Source: Pseudomonas viridiflava
GTDB taxonomy: Bacteria > Pseudomonadota > Gammaproteobacteria > Pseudomonadales > Pseudomonadaceae
Direction: 5' to 3'
Assembly (NCBI RefSeq): GCF_900583165.1
Contig: NZ_UTKY01000095.1
Coordinates: 248,001-312,000, forward strand
DNA length: 64,000 bases
Below are positions 17,755 to 26,596 of the stretch, in pieces. Under the pieces are notes generated by a model that saw nothing but the letters and a program-made list of their open reading frames with translations, ran no database searches and was not told the origin of the DNA. The position numbers and the translations under genes are program-made. Within the stretch, counting starts at the first letter, position 1; each line of letters opens with the position of its first letter.

Positions 17755-17770
17755 TGGCATAAGTCTTGCG
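17755..17770 (+). promoter_or_regulatory. Sigma-54 (-24/-12) promoter candidate for the ATP-grasp/transglutaminase operon
   Basis: TGGCATAAGTCTTGCG has GG at 17756-17757 and GC at 17768-17769 with exactly ten bases between, and keeps TGGCA and TTGC of the consensus. Transcription would begin near 17781, just ahead of the AGGAGG at 17797-17802 and the GTG start at 17808. Confidence 0.65.
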
Positions 17771-17807
17771 CGCGTCAAACCCATGCCCTGGCTCGCAGGA
17801 GGCCGCC

Positions 17808-20800
17808 GTGTCGATTCATGTCGCGTTGCACCACGTTACGCATTACCGCTACGACCGCGCTGTCGAACTCGGCCCACAGATCGTGCGCTTGCGCCCGGCG
17901 GCCCATAGCCGTACGCGGATTCTCTCCTACGCGCTCAAGGTGCTGCCCGAGCAGCATTTCATCAATTGGCAGCAAGACCCCCAGGGTAATTACCTGGCGC
18001 GCTTAGTATTTCCGGAAAAGACCGACGAGCTGCGCATCGAAGTCGACCTGGTCGCCGAGATGGCGGTGTTCAACCCGTTCGACTTCTTCCTTGAGCCCTA
18101 CGCCGAAAAAATCCCTTTCAGCTACGCCGCCGATGAGCAGCGCGAGCTGGCGCCTTATCTGGAAACCCTGCCGCTCACGCCGCAATTCGCCGCGTACCTG
18201 GCCGGTATCGATCGCACTCCGTTGCCGGCGGTGGATTTCCTGGTGGGCCTCAACCAGCGCCTGGCGGCCGATATCGGCTACCTGATCCGCATGGAACCCG
18301 GTGTACAAAGCCCTGAATTCACTCTGCAAAACGCTTCCGGCTCGTGCCGCGATTCGGCCTGGCTGTTGGTGCAATTGCTGCGCAACTTGGGGTTGGCGGC
18401 GCGGTTTGTGTCCGGCTATTTGATTCAGCTCACCGCGGATGTCAAAGCCCTCGACGGCCCATCCGGCACTGAGGTGGACTTCACCGATCTGCATGCCTGG
18501 TGCGAAGTGTATTTGCCCGGTGCGGGCTGGATCGGCCTGGATGCCACCTCCGGTCTGTTTGCCGGTGAAGGCCATATCCCGTTGGCCTGTAGCCCCGATC
18601 CATCGTCTGCCGCCCCAATCAGTGGCTTGGTGGAACCCTGCGAGTGCGAATTCACCCACGAAATGTCGGTGGAGCGGATTTGGGAGGCGCCGCGCGTCAC
18701 CAAGCCCTACACCGAAGAACAGTGGCTGGCGATCCAGGCCCTGGGGCGGCAGATCGACGGTGACCTGCTCAAGGATGACGTGCGCCTGACCATGGGCGGC
18801 GAGCCCACCTTCGTTTCCATCGACGACCCCGACGGCGCCGAATGGAACACCGCCGCCCTCGGCCCGGACAAGCGGCGCCTGTCGGCCGAGCTGTTCCAGC
18901 GCATGCGCAAGCACTACGCGCCCAAGGGCCTGGTGCACTTTGGCCAGGGCAAGTGGTACCCCGGCGAGCAGTTGCCGCGTTGGTCGCTCAATTGTTATTG
19001 GCGCCGCGATGGCGTGCCGATCTGGCACAACAGCGCGCTGATCGCCGATGAGCAGCAAGAGTACGGTGCAGATGGCGCCATGGCCGGGCGCTTCCTGGCC
19101 AGTGTTGCCGAGCGCCTCAAGTTGCCGGCGCGCTTTGTATTCCCGGCCTTTGAAGACAACTTCTATTACCTGTGGCGCGATGGTGCGCTGCCGCAAAACG
19201 TCACCGCCCAGGACCCGCGTCTGAGCGACGACCTGGAACGCGAGCGCCTGCGCAAAGTGTTCAGCCAAGGCCTGGATAAAGTCATCGGCCAAGTGCTGCC
19301 GCTGGCGCGCACGGCCGCCAATGATCGCTGGCAAAGCGGGCGCTGGTACTTGCGGGATAACCACTGCCGACTGGTACCGGGGGATTCGCCCTTGGGCTAT
19401 CGCCTGCCCTTGGCGTCACAGCCGTGGGTGACGGCGGCAGAGTATCCGTTTGTGCATCCGACTGACCCGAACCAGGATCAGCCAGACCTGCCGAGCACCA
19501 CCCAACTGCAAAGCCATGGCGAACCCGCGCTGAGCGAAGATCGCGCGCCGAAAATCGACGAATCGGCCGACTGGCTGACCCGCACCGCCCTGTGTGCCGA
19601 AGCCCGTGAAGGGCGGCTGTACCTGTTCATGCCGCCGCTGGAGCGGGTCGAGGATTACCTGGAGCTGGTTGCCGCCATCGAAGCCACCGCCGAAGAACTG
19701 CATTGCCCGGTGTTGCTGGAAGGCTACGAGCCGCCAGCTGATGCCCGGCTGAGCAACTTCCGCGTTACGCCAGACCCGGGTGTGATCGAGGTGAATGTGC
19801 AACCATCCGCCACCTGGGATGAGTTGGTGGAACGTACCGAATTCCTTTACGAAGAGGCGCGGCAAACCCGCCTCACCACCGAAAAATTCATGATCGACGG
19901 GCGCCACACCGGCACCGGTGGCGGCAACCATTTTGTACTCGGCGGGGCGACGCCCAAGGACTCACCGTTCCTGCGTCGCCCGGACCTGTTGCGCAGCCTG
20001 ATCAGCTACTGGCACAACCATCCCTCTCTGTCGTACCTGTTTTCCGGCCTGTTTATCGGCCCGACTTCCCAGGCGCCACGAGTGGATGAAGCCCGTAACG
20101 ACGCGCTGTACGAGCTGGAAATCGCCTTCGCGCAAATGCCCGAACCCGGTGAAGAGTGCCCGCCTTGGTTGGTGGACCGCCTGCTGCGCAACCTGCTGAT
20201 CGACGTGACTGGCAACACTCACCGCGCCGAATTCTGCATCGACAAGCTCTACTCGCCGGACGGCGCCACTGGTCGCCTGGGCCTGCTGGAATTGCGCGCC
20301 TTCGAGATGCCGCCCCATGCGCGCATGAGCCTTACCCAGCAATTGCTGTTGCGCGCCCTGGTTGCGCGCTTCTGGCGTGAACCCTATGCGCCGCCGAAGC
20401 TGGCGCGCTGGGGCACCGAGTTGCATGACCGCTTCCTGCTGCCGCACTTTATTGAGCAGGACTTTGCCGACGTGATCGTCGAACTCAACGCCGCCGGCTA
20501 CCCGCTGCGCGCCGAATGGTTTGCCGCGCACTTGGAGTTCCGTTTCCCCAAGGTCGGCGACTACGCCGTCAGCGGCATCGAACTGGAACTGCGCCAGGCC
20601 CTTGAGCCCTGGCACGTACTGGGCGAAGAGGGCGCAGTGGGCGGCACGGTGCGCTATGTGGATTCGTCCCTGGAGCGCCTGCAAGTCAAGTTGACCGGGC
20701 TTCCCCCGCAGCGCTATCTGCTGACCTGCAACGGCATCCCGGTGCCGCTGCAAGCCACTGGCCGCGTGGGAGAGTTTGTCGCCGGGGTGCGTTACCGCGC

Positions 20801-21098
20801 CTGGCAACCGGCGAACTGCCTGCAACCGACCATCCCGGTGCATGCGCCGTTGGTGTTTGACCTGCTGGATACCTGGATGCAGCGTTCGTTGGGCGGTTGC
20901 CAATACCACGTTGCCCATCCGGGCGGGCGCAATTACGACAGTCTGCCGGTGAATGCCAATGAGGCGGAGAGTCGGCGGATGGCGCGGTTTTTCCGGTTGG
21001 GGCACACGCCCGGTAAGCAACCTGTGCCACAGGTTGTCATCAACGATGAGCTGCCAATGACTTTGGATCTACGGCGTTTCCCTCATAAGAATGACTGA
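17808..21098 (+). CDS. Large transglutaminase-like/DUF2126 protein
   Basis: First gene of the operon. The 1096-residue product starts with a bacterial transglutaminase N-terminal region (VALHHVTHYRYDRAVELGPQ). A papain-like transglutaminase core follows, with Cys in SGSCRDSAWLL (about 180), His in DLHAWCEVYLPG (about 229) and Asp in WIGLDATSG (about 245). The rest, from about 300, is a DUF2126-type region beginning near RLTMGGEPTFVSIDD. The GTG at 17808 has AGGAGG six bases upstream and gives the family start. In the amidoligase gene neighbourhoods described by comparative genomics, such proteins accompany circularly permuted ATP-grasp and alpha-E proteins and are proposed to make or trim peptide conjugates; no substrate is known. 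Confidence 0.88.
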   Translation: MSIHVALHHVTHYRYDRAVELGPQIVRLRPAAHSRTRILSYALKVLPEQHFINWQQDPQGNYLARLVFPEKTDELRIEVDLVAEMAVFNPFDFFLEPYAEKIPFSYAADEQRELAPYLETLPLTPQFAAYLAGIDRTPLPAVDFLVGLNQRLAADIGYLIRMEPGVQSPEFTLQNASGSCRDSAWLLVQLLRNLGLAARFVSGYLIQLTADVKALDGPSGTEVDFTDLHAWCEVYLPGAGWIGLDATSGLFAGEGHIPLACSPDPSSAAPISGLVEPCECEFTHEMSVERIWEAPRVTKPYTEEQWLAIQALGRQIDGDLLKDDVRLTMGGEPTFVSIDDPDGAEWNTAALGPDKRRLSAELFQRMRKHYAPKGLVHFGQGKWYPGEQLPRWSLNCYWRRDGVPIWHNSALIADEQQEYGADGAMAGRFLASVAERLKLPARFVFPAFEDNFYYLWRDGALPQNVTAQDPRLSDDLERERLRKVFSQGLDKVIGQVLPLARTAANDRWQSGRWYLRDNHCRLVPGDSPLGYRLPLASQPWVTAAEYPFVHPTDPNQDQPDLPSTTQLQSHGEPALSEDRAPKIDESADWLTRTALCAEAREGRLYLFMPPLERVEDYLELVAAIEATAEELHCPVLLEGYEPPADARLSNFRVTPDPGVIEVNVQPSATWDELVERTEFLYEEARQTRLTTEKFMIDGRHTGTGGGNHFVLGGATPKDSPFLRRPDLLRSLISYWHNHPSLSYLFSGLFIGPTSQAPRVDEARNDALYELEIAFAQMPEPGEECPPWLVDRLLRNLLIDVTGNTHRAEFCIDKLYSPDGATGRLGLLELRAFEMPPHARMSLTQQLLLRALVARFWREPYAPPKLARWGTELHDRFLLPHFIEQDFADVIVELNAAGYPLRAEWFAAHLEFRFPKVGDYAVSGIELELRQALEPWHVLGEEGAVGGTVRYVDSSLERLQVKLTGLPPQRYLLTCNGIPVPLQATGRVGEFVAGVRYRAWQPANCLQPTIPVHAPLVFDLLDTWMQRSLGGCQYHVAHPGGRNYDSLPVNANEAESRRMARFFRLGHTPGKQPVPQVVINDELPMTLDLRRFPHKND

Positions 21099-21111
21099 GC
21101 GCGGTTAAAAA

Positions 21112-21200
21112 TGTGGGAGGGGGCTTGCCCCCGATAGCGGTGTATCAGTTGAAAATTTGTTGGCTGACACACTGCAATCGGGGGCAAGCCCCCTCCCACA
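21112..21200. repeat. REPIN inside the ATP-grasp/transglutaminase operon
   Basis: Inverted pair of the GTGGGAGGGGGCTTGC REP class lying in the only sizeable gap (about 160 bases) between the first and second genes. It could lower or stop readthrough between them. Confidence 0.92.
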
Positions 21201-21257
21201 GGAGATTTATAGTGTTTGTAGGTTAATCTGAGCCCCCTTGCCTCTGCCGAGCGTTCC

Positions 21258-23744
21258 ATGTCCGACTTGCTCGACCGTTACCCGCTGACTGCGGGCACTT
21301 ACCACGAACTGCTGGACGACAGCGGCGCAGTACGTGCCCATTGGCAGCGCCTGCTCGACCACCTGCAACGCAGCACCCCGGCGCAACTGGCCCAGCGCCA
21401 GGCGCTGTTGACGCGGCAGATCCAGGAAAACGGCGTGACCTACAACGTCTACGCCGACCCCAAGGGTGCCGACCGCCCATGGGAATTGGACCTGCTGCCC
21501 CACGTGCTGGCGGCCGAAGAGTGGCAGCACTTGTCTGCCGGGATTGCCCAGCGCGCACGCTTGCTCAATGCCGTGCTCGCCGATCTGTACGGCCCGCAAC
21601 GCCTGATCAAGGAAGGCTTGCTGCCGGCCGAGCTGGTGTTCGGGCACAACAACTTTTTGTGGCCGTGCCAGGGTATCCAGCCGCCGGACGGTGCGTTCCT
21701 GCACCTCTACGCCGTGGACCTGGCGCGCACGCCAGACGGTCGCTGGTGGGTCACCGCCGACCGTACCCAAGCACCGTCGGGTGCTGGTTACGCGCTGGAA
21801 AACCGCACCATCGTGTCCCGCGCCTTCCCGGACCTGTACCGCGACTTGCAGGTGCAGCACCTCACCGGTTTTTTCCGCACCTTGCAGGAAACCCTGGCCC
21901 GCCAGGCGCCCAGCGACGACCAGCCACCGCTGATCGTGCTGCTTACCCCTGGCCGCTTCAACGAAAGTTATTTCGAACATCTCTACCTCGCACGCCAGCT
22001 CGGCTACCCGTTGGTAGAAGGCGGCGACCTCACCGTGCGCGACAGCACCGTGTTCCTCAAGACCCTCAGCGGCCTGCGCCGGGTGCATGCGATCATGCGC
22101 CGGCTGGACGACGACTTCTGCGACCCGCTGGAGCTGCGCACCGACTCGGCCCTCGGCGTGCCCGGGCTGCTTGACGCCGTGCGCCAGGGCAACGTGCTGG
22201 TGGCCAATGCTTTGGGAAGCGGCGTATTGGAGTCCCCGGGTTTGCTCGGCTTTTTGCCGAAGATCAACGAATTCCTGTTCGGCGAAAAACTGATCCTGCC
22301 GTCCATCGCCACCTGGTGGTGCGGTGAAGCGCCCGTACTTGCAGAAGCGTTGGAGAAACTGCCGGAGCTGCTGATCAAACCTGCATTCCCATCCCAAAGT
22401 TTCCCCCCGGTATTCGGCCGCGATCTGGACGAGAAGCAGCGCCAGGCGCTGGCCGAACGCATGCGTGCGCGGCCCTACGCCTACGTCGCCCAGGAGCTGG
22501 CGCAACTGTCCCAGGCGCCGGTGTGGCACACCGTCGAAGACCATCTGCAACACCGCGCCATCGGCATGCGCGTATACGCCGTCGCCAGTGATGAAGGCTA
22601 TCGCGTATTGCCTGGCGGTTTGACTCGCGTGGCGGCCGAGGCGGATGCCGAAGTGGTGTCGATGCAGCGCGGCGGTGCCAGTAAAGATACTTGGGTACTG
22701 GGTGAGCGTGCGCCGGGTAATGAGCAGTGGCGCGCACAGCGCACGATCGGCGCCCATGACCTGGTGCGCCGTGACCCCTATCTGCCGTCCCGCGTGGTCG
22801 AAAATCTGTTCTGGTTCGGCCGTTACTGCGAGCGCTGCGATGACAGTGCGCGCTGGCTGCGAATCGTGCTGGCACGCTATGTCGACGGCGATGACCCACA
22901 AGCCTTGCAGGCCGCCGTCGAGCTGGGCGAAACCCTGCGCCTGCTGCCAGAGGAGGGCGAGCTGCCCGAGCGCCTGCTGGCGGCGCTGCTTGGTGACGAC
23001 TGGCCGTCGAGCCTGCGCGCCAACCTGCAACGTTTGCAGTGGGCGGCGTCCCAGGTGCGCGGCAAGTTGTCCCGCGAAAACTGGCAAGCCCTGGTGGAGC
23101 TGCAACGCGAAGCCATGGAGCTGGAAAGCGAAGCGCCGGACTTTGGCGAGTTGCTCGACTTTCTCAACCGCCTGGTGATGTCGCTCGCGGCACTGTCCGG
23201 GTTTGCCCTGGACGATATGACGCGCGACGAAGGCTGGCGCTTCTTGATGATGGGCCGGCGTATCGAGCGCCTGCAATTTCTTAGCAGCAGTCTCGCCGCC
23301 TTCCTGCGCGGCGTGGCGGTGTTCGATCAGGCCGGGTTGGAGTGGTTGCTGGAACTGGGCAACAGCAGCATCACCTACCGCTCGCGGTATCTTGCGGTGC
23401 CGCAGTTGATCCCGGTGCTCGACCTGTTGCTGCTGGACGAGCAGAACCCCCATGCGGTGCTGTTTCAACTGAAGTTGGTGAGCCGCACCCTGCGCCGTCT
23501 CAACGATGACTTTGGCGTGCCCCGGGAAACCGGTCTCGGCCCGCTGGTTGAGCGCCTGGCGCGGTTCGACCTGGGCTGCCTGGAGAACCCGTTGTTTGGC
23601 GAGTCCAGCGTGCGTGCCGCGCTGGACGGCCTGGCCGACCTGCTGCAAGCAGTGGCCGATGAGAGTGGGCAAGTGTCGGACCGCTTGGCGTTGCGCCATT
23701 TCGCCCATGTGGACGATGTCAGCCAGCAAACGGTGTCGCTGTGA
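21258..23744 (+). CDS. Circularly permuted type 2 ATP-grasp protein fused to an alpha-E domain
   Basis: Predicted amide-bond-forming ligase. In the 828-residue product the first part (to about 495) has the CP-ATP-grasp pattern: ENGVTYNVYADPKGADRPWE, HNNFLWPCQGIQPPDGAF, LLTPGRFNESYFEHLYLARQ, GYPLVEGGDLTVRDSTVFLK and the RPYAYVAQELAQLS segment. From about 505 the helical alpha-E domain begins at DPYLPSRVVENLFWFGRYCE. The two domains are often separate proteins and are fused here. The stop TGA shares its last base with the ATG of the next gene. The substrate is unknown. Confidence 0.88.
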   Translation: MSDLLDRYPLTAGTYHELLDDSGAVRAHWQRLLDHLQRSTPAQLAQRQALLTRQIQENGVTYNVYADPKGADRPWELDLLPHVLAAEEWQHLSAGIAQRARLLNAVLADLYGPQRLIKEGLLPAELVFGHNNFLWPCQGIQPPDGAFLHLYAVDLARTPDGRWWVTADRTQAPSGAGYALENRTIVSRAFPDLYRDLQVQHLTGFFRTLQETLARQAPSDDQPPLIVLLTPGRFNESYFEHLYLARQLGYPLVEGGDLTVRDSTVFLKTLSGLRRVHAIMRRLDDDFCDPLELRTDSALGVPGLLDAVRQGNVLVANALGSGVLESPGLLGFLPKINEFLFGEKLILPSIATWWCGEAPVLAEALEKLPELLIKPAFPSQSFPPVFGRDLDEKQRQALAERMRARPYAYVAQELAQLSQAPVWHTVEDHLQHRAIGMRVYAVASDEGYRVLPGGLTRVAAEADAEVVSMQRGGASKDTWVLGERAPGNEQWRAQRTIGAHDLVRRDPYLPSRVVENLFWFGRYCERCDDSARWLRIVLARYVDGDDPQALQAAVELGETLRLLPEEGELPERLLAALLGDDWPSSLRANLQRLQWAASQVRGKLSRENWQALVELQREAMELESEAPDFGELLDFLNRLVMSLAALSGFALDDMTRDEGWRFLMMGRRIERLQFLSSSLAAFLRGVAVFDQAGLEWLLELGNSSITYRSRYLAVPQLIPVLDLLLLDEQNPHAVLFQLKLVSRTLRRLNDDFGVPRETGLGPLVERLARFDLGCLENPLFGESSVRAALDGLADLLQAVADESGQVSDRLALRHFAHVDDVSQQTVSL

Positions 23745-24634
23745 TGAGTGCGCGCTACCAGATCTTCCACGATACCCATTACCACTACGACAGCCCGGTG
23801 TCCTTGGCCCAGCAGTTGGCGCACCTGTGGCCCCGGCCCTGTGCCTGGCAGCGCTGCACTGCGCAGCAGTTGGATATTAGCCCGCTGCCGTCCTCGCGGC
23901 GCGATGAGCTGGACGTGTTCGGCAACCCCATCACTCGCCTGGCGTTTGAGCGGCCCCATGACGAGTTGCTGGTGAATGCCGGGTTGACCGTGGAAATCCT
24001 GGCGCGACCGGTACTGGATTTCCAGCAGTCACCGGCCTGGGACCAGACCCGTGACAGCCTGACTTACAGCAGCCAGCCGATGACCGACGAGGTGATCGAG
24101 GCATGCCGTTACCGCTTCGAGTCGCCCTACGTGCATTTGAAGAAAACCTTCGTCGAATTCTCCGAAAGCTGCTTCCCGCCGGCGCGCCCGTTATTGCTCG
24201 GCGCGCAGGCGCTGATGCACAAAATCTTCAGCGAATTCACCTTCGATGCCGAGGCCACCCAAGTCGCCACGCCACTGGTGGAAGTGCTGGAGCGCCGTCG
24301 CGGCGTATGCCAGGACTTCGCCCACCTGATGCTCGCTTGCCTGCGTTCGCGGGGCCTGGCGGCGCGCTACATCAGCGGCTACCTGCTCACCCAGCCACCG
24401 CCCGGCCAGCCGCGGCTGATCGGCGCTGATGCGTCCCATGCGTGGGTGTCGGTGTATTGCCCGGTTTCGGGCTGGGTAGATTTTGATCCGACCAATAATG
24501 TGCAACCGGCACTGGAACACATCACCCTGGCCTGGGGCCGGGACTTCTCGGATGTTTCGCCGTTGCGGGGGGTGATTCTGGGGGGAGGGAGCCATGACCC
24601 GGAGGTTCGGGTAACGGTGATGCCGCTGCAATAG
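23744..24634 (+). CDS. Transglutaminase-like cysteine peptidase-fold protein
   Basis: Third gene of the operon. The 296-residue product has an N-terminal beta-rich bacterial transglutaminase domain (YQIFHDTHYHYDSPVSLAQQ) and a core with the complete triad: Cys in RRGVCQDFAHLMLACLRSRG, His in DASHAWVSVYCPVSGWVDFD and Asp in the same segment. The ATG overlaps the preceding stop as TGATG; a GTG one codon earlier is possible. Probably a hydrolase or transferase acting on the amide bonds made by the ATP-grasp partner. It converges with the small minus-strand gene at 24681 across a strong hairpin. Confidence 0.9.
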   Translation: MSARYQIFHDTHYHYDSPVSLAQQLAHLWPRPCAWQRCTAQQLDISPLPSSRRDELDVFGNPITRLAFERPHDELLVNAGLTVEILARPVLDFQQSPAWDQTRDSLTYSSQPMTDEVIEACRYRFESPYVHLKKTFVEFSESCFPPARPLLLGAQALMHKIFSEFTFDAEATQVATPLVEVLERRRGVCQDFAHLMLACLRSRGLAARYISGYLLTQPPPGQPRLIGADASHAWVSVYCPVSGWVDFDPTNNVQPALEHITLAWGRDFSDVSPLRGVILGGGSHDPEVRVTVMPLQ

Positions 24635-24641
24635 CGGCAGA

Positions 24642-24674
24642 TTGTGGTGAACCGGGCAAACCAGTTCACCACAA
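24642..24674. terminator. Hairpin between convergent genes
   Basis: Perfect 11-bp inverted repeat TTGTGGTGAAC / GTTCACCACAA with an 11-base loop, lying between the stops of two convergent genes. There is no long T run, so termination is probable but not certain. Confidence 0.6.
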
Positions 24675-24680
24675 AGGAAA

Positions 24681-24863
24681 TTATTCAGCCGGATCTTTTG
24701 GTGTTTCGGTCTCGTCGCTCGTTTCTTCACCGTCGACGTCTGCGTTCAGCCCATTGGCCTCTTCGTCTGCAGCGGCCTTCTTGCGTTGCAGTTTTTCCTC
24801 TTTCTTCTGCTCCTTGGCCAGGTCTCTCTGACGTTTGGCGAAGGAGTAATTAGGTTTGGCCAT
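24681..24863 (-). CDS. Small lysine-rich, acidic-tailed protein
   Basis: 60-residue product, MAKPNYSFAKRQRDLAKEQ, then a Lys/Glu-rich probable coiled-coil or helical segment (about 5-33) and an acidic Asp/Glu/Thr tail. AGAGGA is placed before the ATG, codon use matches the surrounding genes, and the charge pattern is too regular for a chance frame, so it is taken as a real gene. Function unknown. Confidence 0.78.
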   Translation of the reverse strand: MAKPNYSFAKRQRDLAKEQKKEEKLQRKKAAADEEANGLNADVDGEETSDETETPKDPAE

Positions 24864-25042
24864 GGGCGATCCTCTAGGGTCGAAGGTGAGGTTGGCGGCG
24901 CGCAGCTGCCTTGGGTTGCCATGGTAGCAGTTTCGTACCGTGCTTTGCCTTCACTTACCGCAGGCGTATGCAGCAAGCAGGCCGTTGAACAGTTGGTTTA
25001 AGTGCATGGCTCGGGCTCCATTGGGGGTGGGCCGATCATAGA

Positions 25043-25124
25043 AAAGTCGTACGACTTTGGCTGTTAGATTGTGTTGATAAGTCTGATAGCCTAAAGTTGT
25101 ATACAATCCGTTGACACAGATCAT
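25043..25124. promoter_or_regulatory. Azurin upstream control region: two palindromes and an ANR-like box
   Basis: AAAGTCGTACGACTTT (25043-25058) is a perfect 16-bp palindrome and TTGTATACAA (25097-25106) a perfect 10-bp one. TTGACACAGATCAT (25111-25124) matches the ANR/FNR box TTGAT-N4-ATCAA at 8 of 10 positions. The box is about 70 bases upstream of the azurin ATG. Azurin is an oxygen-limitation gene under ANR in P. aeruginosa, which supports the last site; binders of the two palindromes are unknown. Confidence 0.5.
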
Positions 25125-25194
25125 AAGAATTTGCGCCTGAATCAGGCACCCTTGTCCCAATACGCGTTTTCTAAACCCTGCCTTGGAGATTCAC

Positions 25195-25641
25195 ATGTTT
25201 GCAAAAATCGTTGCTGTTTCCCTGCTGACACTGGCGAGCGGCCAGTTGCTTGCTGCAGAGTGCGCGGTCACTGTCGACTCCACCGACCAGATGTCCTTCA
25301 ACACCAAGGAAATCACCATCGACAAGAGCTGCAAGACCTTCACCGTGAACCTGGAACACTCGGGCAGCTTGCCGAAAAACGTGATGGGTCATAACTGGGT
25401 ACTGACCACCAAAGCCGACATGCCTGCCGTTGCCACCGATGGCATGGCTGCTGGGATCGATAAGAATTACCTGAAAGAAGGCGACACCCGCGTGATCGCG
25501 CACACCAAGATCATCGGTGCGGGCGAGAAAGATTCGGTGACGTTCGATGTGTCCAAGCTGGCGGCTGGGACTGAATACGAATTCTTCTGCTCGTTCCCGG
25601 GCCACAACTCGATGATGAAGGGCGCTGTGGTTCTGAAGTAA
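25195..25641 (+). CDS. azu: Azurin, periplasmic blue copper protein
   Basis: Electron carrier of the periplasm with a type 1 copper centre. The 148-residue precursor has a signal peptide ending in LLAA before ECAVTVDSTDQM. All copper ligands are present: His in NVMGHNWVL, and Cys, His and Met in FFCSFPGHNSMMKG. The two cysteines of the usual disulfide are in ECAV and KSCKTF. GGAG lies seven bases before the ATG at 25195; an in-frame TTG at 25183 is less likely. A possible ANR site lies upstream and a REPIN follows. Confidence 0.97.
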   Translation: MFAKIVAVSLLTLASGQLLAAECAVTVDSTDQMSFNTKEITIDKSCKTFTVNLEHSGSLPKNVMGHNWVLTTKADMPAVATDGMAAGIDKNYLKEGDTRVIAHTKIIGAGEKDSVTFDVSKLAAGTEYEFFCSFPGHNSMMKGAVVLK

Positions 25642-25656
25642 GACCGCGTTATCGTT

Positions 25657-25731
25657 CATCGGGGGCAAGCCCCCTCCCACACTGACTGTGTTCACAACTC
25701 AAAATGTGGGAGGGGGCTTGCCCCCGATAGC
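25657..25731. repeat. REPIN between azurin and nadE
   Basis: Inverted REP pair of the ATCGGGGGCAAGCCCCCTCC class with a short spacer (CACTGACTGTGTTCACAACT), between the convergent 3' ends of azu and nadE. Confidence 0.9.
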
Positions 25732-25765
25732 GGTCTACCCATCACCACAAAACTATCTGACTACC

Positions 25766-26593
25766 TCAAGGCGCAAACGGCATTACCCGCTTATGCTCGG
25801 TCTTACGGTAGGTTTCGCAGATAATCCTGAACGCCTCCTCCCGCACCGCTTCACCGTGCAAAAACGCATCAATCTCGGCATAGGTCACGCCATGTGACGC
25901 TTCGTCCGGCTTGCCCGGCGACAAGTCTTCCAGGTCCGCCGTCGGCACTTTCTCCACCAGCGATTCCGGTGCACCGAAGTGCCGTGCAATCGAACGCACC
26001 TGGTTTTTCACCAGCCCGCTCAGCGGCGCCAAGTCACACGCGCCATCGCCGAACTTGGTAAAAAAGCCCATCACCGCTTCTGCCGCATGATCGGTCCCGA
26101 TCACCAGGCCGCCAGCCGCGCCGGCGATGGTGTACTGCGCCACCATGCGCATACGCGCCTTGGTGTTGCCCAGTACGAAATCCCGGGACACTGCCGCCTT
26201 GCCTTCAAACGCGGTCACTTCATCCGCCAGGGCTTTCACCGCTGGGCCGATATTGACGGTATGGCGCTCGTCGGGCTCGATAAAGTCCACCGAGGCCTGG
26301 GCATCGATCTCATCGAACTGGGTTTCGTAAGGCAGGCGCACGGCGATAAAACGGTAGGCCTCGTCCCCGGTACTGGCACGCAGTTCCTGCATGGCGCGTT
26401 GGGCCAGCAGGCCTGCGGTGAGGGAGTCGACGCCCCCACTGATGCCCAGCACCAAGCTCTTGAGCCCGGAATTGCGCAGGCAATCCTGGATAAAAGTGAT
26501 GCGGCGGGCCACCTCGGCTTCGAGGGCGGCTTGGTCCTGGAACGGTGCTTGAACCTTGAGCTGCTGCGCAATCTCACGCTGTACGGCTTGCAT
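25766..26593 (-). CDS. nadE: NH3-dependent NAD+ synthetase
   Basis: Amidates deamido-NAD with ammonia and ATP, the last step of NAD synthesis. The 275-residue product is the short, glutaminase-free form. The ATP pyrophosphatase motif SGGVDSLTAGLL is near residue 53, and VIGTDHAAEAVMGFFTKFGD and FGAPESLVEKVPTADLEDL are typical. Its AAGGAG ribosome site overlaps the stop region of pncB and only three bases separate the genes, so both salvage enzymes are made from one transcript. Confidence 0.97.
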   Translation of the reverse strand: MQAVQREIAQQLKVQAPFQDQAALEAEVARRITFIQDCLRNSGLKSLVLGISGGVDSLTAGLLAQRAMQELRASTGDEAYRFIAVRLPYETQFDEIDAQASVDFIEPDERHTVNIGPAVKALADEVTAFEGKAAVSRDFVLGNTKARMRMVAQYTIAGAAGGLVIGTDHAAEAVMGFFTKFGDGACDLAPLSGLVKNQVRSIARHFGAPESLVEKVPTADLEDLSPGKPDEASHGVTYAEIDAFLHGEAVREEAFRIICETYRKTEHKRVMPFAP

Positions 26594-26596
26594 GAT

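Noticed and set aside
18003..19364. Minus-strand frame of 453 codons opposite the DUF2126 gene
   Set aside because: Composition is that of a shadow frame and it is fully covered by a gene with an intact transglutaminase triad.
21207..23729. Long minus-strand frame of 840 codons opposite the ATP-grasp/alpha-E gene
   Set aside because: Antisense shadow with low-complexity Gln/His/Arg composition, starting inside the opposite-strand gene and ending in the REPIN side; no ribosome site or family pattern.
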